The translations under genes were made by a program, and so were the position numbers. Below are positions 42,386 through 50,600 of a stretch of 64,000 nucleotides of DNA, piece after piece (the first letter of the stretch is position 1; every line of letters starts with the position of its first letter). The DNA comes from Clostridiales bacterium (lineage in GTDB: Bacteria; Bacillota; Clostridia; Christensenellales; Aristaeellaceae). A model generated the notes under the pieces. The model had not been told where the DNA came from. It made no database searches and saw only the letters and a list, made by a program, of their open reading frames with translations. The stretch spans positions 62,001-126,000 of the forward strand of contig JAIKWZ010000019.1 of the NCBI GenBank assembly GCA_024684375.1, written 5' to 3'.

Positions 42386-44653
42386 TTACAGCTGATTCCT
42401 GATTATCTTACCGCTTATGGTCTTGGGCAGTTCCGTGCGGAACTCCACTATACGGGGGTATTTGTACGGCGCGGTACGGGACTTGACGTAGTCCTGTATC
42501 TCTTTTTTCAGCGCGTCGGAAGGCTGCTTGCCGCGTGTGAGCACCACGCACGCCTTGACCACCTGGCCGCGTATCTCGTCCGGGGCAGCGCACACGCCGC
42601 ACTCGAGCACGTAAGGCAGCTCCATTATGACGCTCTCGATCTCAAACGGCCCGATACGGTAGCCGGAGGACTTGATAAGGTCATCCACCCTGCCCACGTA
42701 CCAGAAGTAGCCGTCCTCGTCCCGCCAGGCGGTGTCGCCGGTGTGGAAGTAACCGTCTTCGCTCTCCATCTCCGGTTTGCCCGTATCGTTGTTCCAGTAG
42801 CCCAGCATCAGCCCGCAGGGGCGCCCTTTGTCCAGCTTAAGCACTATCTCGCCCGTTTCGCCGTAACCCACGCTCTTGCCGTCGTGGTCGATTATGTCCA
42901 CGTCGTAGCCAGGCACGGGTTTGCCCATGGAGCCGACTTTGGGGCGCATACCTGAAAGGTTGCCTATCACCAGCGTGGTCTCCGTCTGGCCGAAGCCTTC
43001 CATAAGGCTTATGCCGGTGGCTTCGCGGAAACGGTGGAACACCTCCGGGTTCAGCGCTTCGCCCGCGATGGTCCCGTGCTCTATGGAGGACAGATCGAAC
43101 TTGCTCAGGTCCTCCTTTATCATGAAGCGGTACATGGTGGGCGGCGCGCAAAAGCTGGTGATGTGGTACTTTGCGAACAGGGGCAGTATGTCGCCCGCGT
43201 TGAAGCGGTCAAAGTCGTACACGAAGGTGGCGGTCTCGTTCATCCAGGGACCGAACAGCTTGCCCCACAGCGCCTTGCCCCAGCCTGTGTCCGAGATGGT
43301 GAAGTGCAGCCCGTCCGGTGAGGAGCAGTGCCAGTACTTACCCGTCATAAAGTGGCCCAGAGGGTACTTGCAGCTGTGCACCGCGATCTTGGGATAGCCG
43401 GTAGTGCCGCTGGTGAACAGCATCAGCATAGGCTCGTCGCCCTTTATGCACTCCTCCGTGCGCTCGAAAGTGCTGGAATACATCTTGTACTCCGTGTCGA
43501 AGCTGTGCCAGCCTTCCCTCTCACCCTCCACCAGTATCTTGGTTTTCAGTGTGGGAGACAGTTTTTCCGCCAGCTCCACCTGCTCTTTCACCCCGCCCAG
43601 CGCCGTGCACACGATGGCGCTCACGCCCGCGGCGTTAAAGCGGTAGGTCAGGTCGTGCTCCACCAGCTGGTTGGTGGCCGGGATGAATATCGCGCCCAGC
43701 TTCATAAGCGCCAGCGCGCTGATCCAGAACTGGTAGTGCCGCCTCAGTATAAGCATCACGCGGTCGCCCTTTTTGATGCCCAGCGCCTTAAAATAGTTGG
43801 CCGCGCGGCCGGATTCCCGCGCCATCTGCTTGAATGTGAACAGCGTCTCGCGCTTTTCCCTGTCCAGGTGCATAAGCGCCAGCTTGCCCGGCTTGCTCTC
43901 ACCCAGCGCGTCCACGATATCGAAAGCAAAATTGAAGCTTTCGGTGTTTTTGTACGCCAGCTCCGTGGGCAGGCCTTCGGGTGTCTCTTTCGTGCTGACA
44001 TAATTGTCGTATATCAGCTTTTCCGCGCTCCTCGCGGCTGCTATGGTCTGGCTGATCTCCTCCTGCACGGTCTCTTCGCCCGGCAGCACCACCGCGAGGA
44101 ACAGGCAGTCTTTTCCCTCAACCGCGATCATGCCGTGAGGCTTGGAGGAATCGTAGTAAATGCTGTCGCCTTCCCGCAGCACTTCCGTGTGCTCACCTAC
44201 CTGCACCTTCAGCGCGCCGGAAAGTATCAGGTCGAACTCCTGGCCGCTGTGGCGTGTCAGGTGGATTGGGCGTGACTGCTGCTTTTCGTCAAACTCGTAC
44301 CTGACGTAGTAGGGCTCGGCGATCTTGTTTTTGAACATGGGCGCCAGCTGGCGGATCTCAAGGCCCGTCTCCTTGGCGGTCATCATGCCCTGACCCGCTC
44401 TTGTAACGGTGTAGCCGCTTAAGTGCGCGGAGCGGCCCTCCATTATGTCGGTGATCTCCACGCCCATTTCAAGCGCGCATTTATGTATGAATGTGAAGGG
44501 GAAATCCAGTTCGCCCAGCTCGTATCTGCGGTAGAGCTCCACGGTGACCTCGGTCTTTTTCGCCATCTCCTCCTGAGTGTAGCCCGCGATCTCCCTTAGC
44601 TCCTTTATTCTCGACGCGATCTCCTTAAGTTGCTGGTCAACGCCTGTGTTCAT
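42386..44653 (-). CDS. XRE-cupin-acyl-CoA synthetase fusion
   Basis: 755 residues from the ATG at 44651-44653 (AAGGAG upstream). Residues 8-70 are an XRE helix-turn-helix (AGYTQEEMAKKTEVTVELYRRYE); about 105-190 a cupin (RHSGQEFDLILSGALKVQVG, SKPHGMIA); about 230-755 an AMP-binding adenylate-forming enzyme with LFTSGTTGYPK near 411, GFGQTETT, YFHTGDTA and the C-terminal PKTISGKIIRNQL lysine motif. It should activate a carboxylic acid to acyl-CoA, while the front module may bind DNA and an effector. The T-box before it ties expression to tRNA charging, so a 2-oxo-acid-derived or branched-chain acid is a reasonable guess. Reduction of the fusion to two genes by frameshift is ruled out: one open frame. 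Confidence 0.88.
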   Translation of the reverse strand: MNTGVDQQLKEIASRIKELREIAGYTQEEMAKKTEVTVELYRRYELGELDFPFTFIHKCALEMGVEITDIMEGRSAHLSGYTVTRAGQGMMTAKETGLEIRQLAPMFKNKIAEPYYVRYEFDEKQQSRPIHLTRHSGQEFDLILSGALKVQVGEHTEVLREGDSIYYDSSKPHGMIAVEGKDCLFLAVVLPGEETVQEEISQTIAAARSAEKLIYDNYVSTKETPEGLPTELAYKNTESFNFAFDIVDALGESKPGKLALMHLDREKRETLFTFKQMARESGRAANYFKALGIKKGDRVMLILRRHYQFWISALALMKLGAIFIPATNQLVEHDLTYRFNAAGVSAIVCTALGGVKEQVELAEKLSPTLKTKILVEGEREGWHSFDTEYKMYSSTFERTEECIKGDEPMLMLFTSGTTGYPKIAVHSCKYPLGHFMTGKYWHCSSPDGLHFTISDTGWGKALWGKLFGPWMNETATFVYDFDRFNAGDILPLFAKYHITSFCAPPTMYRFMIKEDLSKFDLSSIEHGTIAGEALNPEVFHRFREATGISLMEGFGQTETTLVIGNLSGMRPKVGSMGKPVPGYDVDIIDHDGKSVGYGETGEIVLKLDKGRPCGLMLGYWNNDTGKPEMESEDGYFHTGDTAWRDEDGYFWYVGRVDDLIKSSGYRIGPFEIESVIMELPYVLECGVCAAPDEIRGQVVKACVVLTRGKQPSDALKKEIQDYVKSRTAPYKYPRIVEFRTELPKTISGKIIRNQL

Positions 44654-44670
44654 AAGACTCTCCTTAAACA

Positions 44671-44918
44671 AAAACCGCCCCAAGGAAACCCTTGAGGCGG
44701 GAATATGTTCCCGTGGTACCACTCAAATTGCGCGTGTGCGCCTCTTTAACAGGCTCAGTCAAGCCCTGCGCCCCTAACGCCGCGCCCGCGGGACGGGCTA
44801 ATAAGGTTCACCCGTCCGGCTCGGAAGTGATAGGCTGTGCCCGCTCCCCCGCGCCCGCTCTCACCTTACGCGGGCTCTCTTGGGCGGAACAGCGGACGCC
44901 GTCTCCGTCATTGCCGTT
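44671..44918 (-). ncRNA. T-box riboswitch, probable Ile specifier
   Basis: Minus strand, between promoter and ATG. Recognised parts in order: AATGACGGAGA start of stem I; AGAGAGCCCGCG and GGTGAGAGC (44862-44880); specifier side CTATCACTTCCGAG (44820-44833) with AUC at 44829-44831 followed by A; the T-box GAGTGGTACCACGGGAA (44708-44724) that pairs with an uncharged tRNA end; and a terminator CCGCCTCAAGG / CCTTGGGGCGG plus T5 (44671-44701). UAU (Tyr) one base earlier is the alternative specifier, less likely. Confidence 0.88.
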
Positions 44919-44925
44919 ATCGGTA

Positions 44926-44954
44926 ATGATAGCACTCGCGGGCGGATTTGTCAA
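44926..44954 (-). promoter_or_regulatory. Promoter of the T-box transcript
   Basis: Minus strand: TTGACA (44949-44954), 17-base spacer, TATCAT (44926-44931), a few bases before the T-box. Confidence 0.8.
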
Positions 44955-45058
44955 CGTTTTGTTTTTGTGAAATATGTGTTCATGTTTTGTACAAATGATA
45001 GATTTTTACATTGATGGCATGCTATAATACGCCATCTTTTTTGAAAGGCGGCAGGTTT

Positions 45059-46357
45059 ATGGCAAGAAGCATGATAGCCATCGTGGATCTGGGCAGCAAT
45101 CAGAACGCTTTCATCGCGCGGGAACTGCGCAAGCTGGGAGTGTACAGCGAGATATTCAATTACGATGTCTCCCCCGCCGAGCTCAAAAACGCGCCCGGCA
45201 TACAGGGCATAATCGTTAACGGCGGCCCCAACCACGTGCTGGACGGCAAATGCATCGACGTTGACCACGGCATCTACGCCCTGGGTCTTCCCGTTCTGAA
45301 GGCGGGCTATTCCGGCAGCGAAAAAGCGGACATCGCCGCCTGGGACGAAGACCCTTCCGCGCAGCTTGACGCGTTCATAGCCAGGACCGGCGCAGAGAGG
45401 AACTGGAGCACACAGAGCTTCATAGACGCCGAAGTGGAAGCGCTCAAAAAGCAGATCGGTTCCCGCAAAGTGCTGCTTGCCCTGTCCGGCGGAGTGGACT
45501 CTTCCGTTGTTGCGGCGCTGCTTATAAAAGCCATTGGCGACCAACTCACCTGCGTGCACGTGAACCACGGCCTGCTGCGCAAGAACGAGCCCGAGCAGGT
45601 CATCAAAGTGTTCAAGGAGCAGCTTGGCGCGAACCTTGTGTACGTTGACGCTGTAGACAGGTTTTTAAACCGCCTGGCTGGCGTGAGCGACCCCGAGCAG
45701 AAGCGCAAGATCATCGGCGACGAGTTCATCGAGGTGTTCCGTGAGGAAGCGGGCAAGCTGGACGGCATAGAGCTGCTGGGCCAGGGCACCATCTATCCCG
45801 ATATAGTAGAGAGCGGGACCAAGACCGCCAAGATAGTCAAGTCACACCACAACGCGGGCGGTCTGCCCAAGGACATCGCCGAGAAGTTTGAGCTGGTCGA
45901 GCCCCTCAAAATGCTGTTCAAGGACGAGGTGCGCGCCGTGGGCCGCGCTCTGGGTCTGCCCGAAAGCATGGTGGAGCGCCAGCCTTTCCCCGGCCCCGGC
46001 CTGGGAGTAAGGTGTCTTGGCGCCATCACCCGCGAGCGGCTTGAAAAAGTGCGCGAAAGCGACGCCATACTGCGCGACGAGTTCGAAAAGGCGGGCTTAA
46101 AGGGCAAGGTGTGGCAGTACTTCACTCTGATACCCGACGTGACCTCCACCGGCGTGCGCGACGACGGGCGCGTGGACGAGTATCCAGTGGTCATCCGCGC
46201 GGTCAACACCGTGGACGCCATGACCGCTTCCGTGCCCCGCCTGCCCTGGGAAGTGCTGGAGACCATCACCCGCCGCGTAACGAGCGAAGTCCCCGGCGTG
46301 AACCGCGTACTTTACGACTTAAGTCCCAAGCCTGTCGCGACGATAGAGTGGGAGTAA
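45059..46357 (+). CDS. guaA: GMP synthetase with vestigial glutaminase domain
   Basis: 432 residues against about 510-525 in the family. The ATP-pyrophosphatase part is intact: LALSGGVDSSVVAALL, HVNHGLLRKNE, GQGTIYPDIVES, RQPFPGPGLGVR and the C-terminal PKPVATIEWE. The N-terminal glutamine amidotransferase starts normally (IVDLGSNQNAFIARELRKLGVYSE, NGGPNHVLDG) but where GICYGMQ should carry the catalytic cysteine it reads KAGYSGS, and the His and Glu of the triad are gone with about 80 residues. It should convert XMP to GMP with free ammonia or with a separate glutaminase. Extended -10 TGCTATAAT at 45019-45028. No purine riboswitch seen. Confidence 0.92.
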   Translation: MARSMIAIVDLGSNQNAFIARELRKLGVYSEIFNYDVSPAELKNAPGIQGIIVNGGPNHVLDGKCIDVDHGIYALGLPVLKAGYSGSEKADIAAWDEDPSAQLDAFIARTGAERNWSTQSFIDAEVEALKKQIGSRKVLLALSGGVDSSVVAALLIKAIGDQLTCVHVNHGLLRKNEPEQVIKVFKEQLGANLVYVDAVDRFLNRLAGVSDPEQKRKIIGDEFIEVFREEAGKLDGIELLGQGTIYPDIVESGTKTAKIVKSHHNAGGLPKDIAEKFELVEPLKMLFKDEVRAVGRALGLPESMVERQPFPGPGLGVRCLGAITRERLEKVRESDAILRDEFEKAGLKGKVWQYFTLIPDVTSTGVRDDGRVDEYPVVIRAVNTVDAMTASVPRLPWEVLETITRRVTSEVPGVNRVLYDLSPKPVATIEWE

Positions 46358-46410
46358 CGGATGTAGTAGTTTCGAGTGGCTTGCAAGTGCACAGAAAACC
46401 AGTAATATCA

Positions 46411-46444
46411 AGGGCTGAGAGCATTTGTTCTCGGCCCTTTTTGG
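46411..46444 (+). terminator. Terminator of guaA
   Basis: Stem AGGGCTGAGAG / CTCGGCCCT with loop and T5, 53 bases after the stop. Confidence 0.8.
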
Positions 46445-46544
46445 CAACGATTCTGGGATTGATTCTAAAATGATTCAAAAAAGTAAGACTTTAAAATGAC
46501 ACTTTTTGTGAGCCTGCGTGGTATTAAAGAAAGAGGTGGCTATT

Positions 46545-47303
46545 TTGAGAGAAATGAAACAAGACAGTTCTACCATAGCTTGGAATGCAATTGGGGATGA
46601 ATGGTTTGAATTAGCGCAGACAGGCGAAGCGAGGAACTGCTTTATTATGCCACAAATGCTTGGATATATGGGTGATGTAAAGGAGAAAAGAATCCTTGAC
46701 CTTGCTTGCGGAGAAGGCGGTTATTCGCGAGAATTGACAAAAAGAGGTGCCAAACTTGTCGCGGTTGACTGTTCGAAGAAAGCTATAGAGTATGCTGTAA
46801 AATTGGCGGAAAAGGAAAATCTTTCAATCGAACATTTCGTCAGAAATAGCAACGATCTCTTTGGTATAGAATCAGAGACTTTCGATATTGTGCTTTGCTC
46901 GATGATGCTGATGGATTGCGAAGATTTTGAGGGTACATTAAAAGAGGTCGTACGAGTACTGAAACCAGGTGGTAGTGTTTATGCAAGTGTTATTCATCCG
47001 TGCTTTGATGGAAATCATGATACGGGTATCGGTAGACAAGGTACAGGGATAGATCGTGAGGTTGTTGTAAAAAATTATTTTGAACCAAGAGAGTGGGAAG
47101 CACCTCTATATCAAGGGACAATTCCTGTAATATGGAGACATCGCACAATGGAGGACTATGTCAAAACATTTGTTAAAGCAGGGTTGGCAATAGTCGATCT
47201 CAATGAGCCTAGAGCATCAGATGAACAGGCTAAGATTTCCGTTCCGATGGCTTGGTTGCAGAAGATTCCTTTATATTTATATTGGGAGTTGAAAAAGCTA
47301 TAA
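46545..47303 (+). CDS. SAM-dependent methyltransferase, AT-rich
   Basis: About 252 residues. Class I methyltransferase: motif I LDLACGEGGYSREL, VDCSKKAI (motif II), DIVLCSMMLMDCEDFE (motif IV/V) and LKPGGSVYAS. TTG at 46545 is used because AGAGGTGG precedes it; ATG at 46554 is nearly as good. Target could be a small molecule or biotin-type acyl carrier; unknown. Codon use is plainly more AT-rich than in all neighbours, and the downstream flank is a broken gene, so recent transfer is likely. Confidence 0.82.
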   Translation: MREMKQDSSTIAWNAIGDEWFELAQTGEARNCFIMPQMLGYMGDVKEKRILDLACGEGGYSRELTKRGAKLVAVDCSKKAIEYAVKLAEKENLSIEHFVRNSNDLFGIESETFDIVLCSMMLMDCEDFEGTLKEVVRVLKPGGSVYASVIHPCFDGNHDTGIGRQGTGIDREVVVKNYFEPREWEAPLYQGTIPVIWRHRTMEDYVKTFVKAGLAIVDLNEPRASDEQAKISVPMAWLQKIPLYLYWELKKL

Positions 47304-47338
47304 AGGAGATCTTATGTTTGCCATCTGAAAAACAATAG

Positions 47339-47515
47339 TTCCCATCGGTGATTACAGTATGTGACGCGGATTGCGCGTACCCCGGCGTTGCCGTGCTGCC
47401 TGACGGTACTTTGGTCACTACCACTTACGGAGCATGGACTCCCGGCGAAAAACAGTATATCGCGACCGTGCGTTTCAAACCCTCCGGTATTAAAACAGAC
47501 GCTCTATACAGATAA
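47339..47515 (+). pseudogene. C-terminal remnant of a sialidase-like (BNR-repeat) gene
   Basis: 58 codons after an in-frame stop and without a start: DADCAYPGVAVLPDGTLVTTTYGAWTPGEKQYIATVRFKP. The YPGVAVLPDGTLVTTTYG pattern is typical of the last blade of sialidase/exo-alpha-sialidase beta-propellers. The rest of the gene is absent, cut near the end of the AT-rich methyltransferase segment. Match is by memory of the family. Confidence 0.6.
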
Positions 47516-47526
47516 TTTGCTTTAGC

Positions 47527-47576
47527 AAAAAAAGCCCGGATCAATAACTCTCCTATCGAAGAAAATTGATCCGGGC
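47527..47576 (-). terminator. Terminator of the giant surface protein gene
   Basis: Stem GCCCGGATCAAT / ATTGATCCGGGC with a 19-base loop, followed on the minus strand by T7, 40 bases after the stop. Confidence 0.8.
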
Positions 47577-47615
47577 GCTGTTATGCTCTGGGTCTAACTG
47601 TGCAGCAGGAACATC

Positions 47616-50600
47616 TTAAGCCTCCGGAATCTGGCTCTCTGTTTGCGCTTCAGGTTCTGCTTTCATTGTCTCATCTTCCTTTGGCGTCTCAGCCGCCTTT
47701 GGTGCCTCTTCAGCAGACTTATCAGATTTAGACTGAACAGCAGCACCTTCTGACTTTGACTTAGACTCAGGCTCCTCGTCCTTAGGTTTGTCCGCTGCCG
47801 GTTTTGAGGTTGGTTCTTTAGGCACATCAGCGGCCGGCTTTGCTGCTGATTCGGTAACTGCTTCTTTAGACTTCTGTCCGGATTCCTCAGTCTTTGGTTT
47901 TTCACCCGAAGGCGCCTCAGCCGCCTTTGATGGTTCTTCAGCAGTCTTATCAGGTTTAGACTGAACAGCAGCCCCTTCTGACTTTGGCTTAGACTCAGGC
48001 TCCTCGTCCTTGGGTTTGTCCGCCGGTTTTGAGGTTGGTTCTTTAGGCACATCAGCGGCTGGCTTTGCCGTTGATTCGGCAGCTGCTTCTTTAGACTTCT
48101 GTCCAGATTCCTCCGATTTTGATGCATCAGCCGCCGGGGCCTCAGCCGACTTTGGCGGTTCTTCAGCAGTCTTATCAGGTATAGACTGAACAGCAGACCC
48201 TTCTGACTTTGGCTTAGACTCAGACTCCTCGTCCTTGGGTTTGTCCGTTGGTTTTTCAACTACTTCAGCGGCCGGCTTTGACGTTGACTCGGCAGCTGCC
48301 TCTTTAGGCTTCTGTTCGGATTCCTCAGTCTTTGGTTTTTCACCCGAAGACGCCTCAGCCGCATTTGGCGGTTCTTCAGCAGTCTTATCAGGTATAGACT
48401 GAACAGCAGCACCTTCTGACTTTGACTTAGACTCAGGCTCCTCGTCCTTAGGTTTGTCCGCCGGTTTTTCAATTACTTCAGCGACCGGTTCTGCCGCTGA
48501 CTCGGCAGCTGCTTCTTTAGGCTTCTGTCCGGATTCCTCCGATTTTGATGCATCAGCCACAGGTTGCACAGTTTCTTCTTTGTGTTCCTCTTGTACCTGT
48601 ATTGCCTTTGATTCAGTTTCAGACGTCTCAGCTTCCGTAACAGAATCCTTTTCAGATCCAGATGCAGGGCTCTTAGCCGGCGATTCGGATACAGCCTCGC
48701 CAGTCGTATTTGCTTTTGCCGGCGCTTCATCTTCATCATCGGTCTGTTTAGTCGCAGAGCGATCGACTGTTCCGGCAGGCTCCGCCTCAGTCTTCTCAGC
48801 CTTGGGTTCGTCAGTCACAGTCTTTTCGGCCGGTTCTTCGGTTTTTTCCATGATCGGCTGTTGCGCAGGTTCGATTCCGGAAGTCTCTGCTTCCACAGAC
48901 CGATCTTTTTCAACTCCAGCAGCGGATGTTTCGGCTTGGCGTCCGGATTCGTCTGCCTTAGACTCGTCAACCGACGGTTTTTCTGCTGATTTTCCTGCTT
49001 CTTCAGGAATCGGATCCGACGCTCTGCTCCCTGCAGCTTCTTCAGGCTTCGGCTCAGTCTCCTCATCCACGTGTCCGTCGTTCGCCGGTCCCTTGGCCGG
49101 TTCTTCTTGTGCTACGGCAATCGGTTCCGCCGATTCGGCAACAGATTCTTTATCTTTCTGCCCGTGTTCCTCTGCCTTTGTTTTGTCAGCCGCCGGTACC
49201 TCGTCCGTTTCTTGGTGTTCTTTGGCAGTCAGATCCGAAATGGCGTGGCCAGTCTCTTCGTCAGGCTTTGTTTCAGGCTCTGCATCCCTTAATTCGTCAG
49301 CTTCCGGTCCCTCAGCCGGTTCTTCGGCCGCGTCAGCGATCGGTTCCGCCGAGTCCGCAGCAGTTTCTTCAGAATTCTGTCTGTATTCCTCCGCCTTTGT
49401 TTCATCAGCTGTCAATGCGTCATCCGCTTTTTCAGCCTCTTCAGCGCCAGGCTCTGCTGCGGGTTCAGGTTCAGACGTTTCTGCTTCCGCTTTCAAATCC
49501 GCTTCTGATTCAGCGCTGGAATCCTCGGCCTGTGAACCGGTTCCTTCTGTCCCCGGCTCGTCAGCCACCTGTATTTCAGCCGGTTCCTCAGTTGCATCAT
49601 CAGCCGGCTCCGCCGGATCGGCAGGCATTTCTACAGCTTTCTGCACGTTTTCCTCAGCTTTGGTTTCGTCAACAGCTTTTTCAGCCTCTTCAGCGTCCGG
49701 CTCTGCTGCGGGTTCAGGTTCAGACGATTCTGTTTCCGCTTTCAAATCCGCTTCTGATTCAGCGCTGGAGTCCTCAGCCTGTGAACCGGTTCCTTCTGCC
49801 CCCGGCTCGTCAGCCGCCTGTATCTCAGCCGGTTCCTCAGTTGCATCATCAGCCGGCTCCGCCGGATCGGCAGGCATTTGCGCAGCTTTCTGCCCGTTAT
49901 CCTCAGCTTTGGTTTCGTCAACAGCTTCTTCGGCCTTCTCTGTATCCGGCTCTAATGCGGGTTCAGGTTCAGACGTTTCTGTTTCCGCTTTCAAATCCTC
50001 TTCGGACTCAGCCGCAGTTCCCGCGTATTCGTCAATAATCGTTTCCGGTAGGGAATTGACTTCATTCCCATCAGAGTTTGGCTCAGAGCCATCCTGTCTG
50101 GATTCGTCTTCCTCCGGTTCTTCAGTCGTTTCTTCAGTCTCTTCAGCATCCGGCTGCGTCGCCAGTACAGTTCCTTCCTCCGTTTCCGATGTTTCTGGGA
50201 CATCCTCCGCGTTTAGATCCTCAGGATCGTCTTTAGTATCCGAAACCTCTCCTTCGATGTTTTCGGTTTGGTCTTCCTTCTTGCCGTCGTCGGCATCTCC
50301 TTGATCCAAAATATCGGGAATGCTTCTGGACTTCGGAAAAGCCATTCCAAAAGTAATGTTTGTTACATTCAGAGTGCCGAGTTCCTCTGTCTCTATAACA
50401 TAATTGCTCTCTTTAGCCGTGCCGTCCCAGGTAAGAGTGTAAGTATTGCTGCTGCTTCCTATTTCGGTCTGGGAACCGGTCGCGACTGCCGTTAGCGTCT
50501 CCCCTTCCACGAGCCCGATCACTTCGATCTCGTCGCTTATCAGCTCCGTACCGTCATATACCTTTTCGCCCGAACCTGTTCTTATAGTCAGCGGCGCAGG

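Noticed and set aside
43328-44275. 315-residue plus-strand frame over the acyl-CoA synthetase
   Set aside because: Antisense shadow; no start signal and no known domain.
44960-45058. Purine riboswitch before guaA
   Set aside because: The leader is under 40 bases after the -10 box and shows no conserved purine-aptamer elements.
48454-50304. 616-residue plus-strand frame, Ser/Ala-rich
   Set aside because: It is antisense to the Glu/Pro/Ala repeats of the giant gene; biased codons there leave the opposite strand free of stops. Low-complexity product, no ribosome site.
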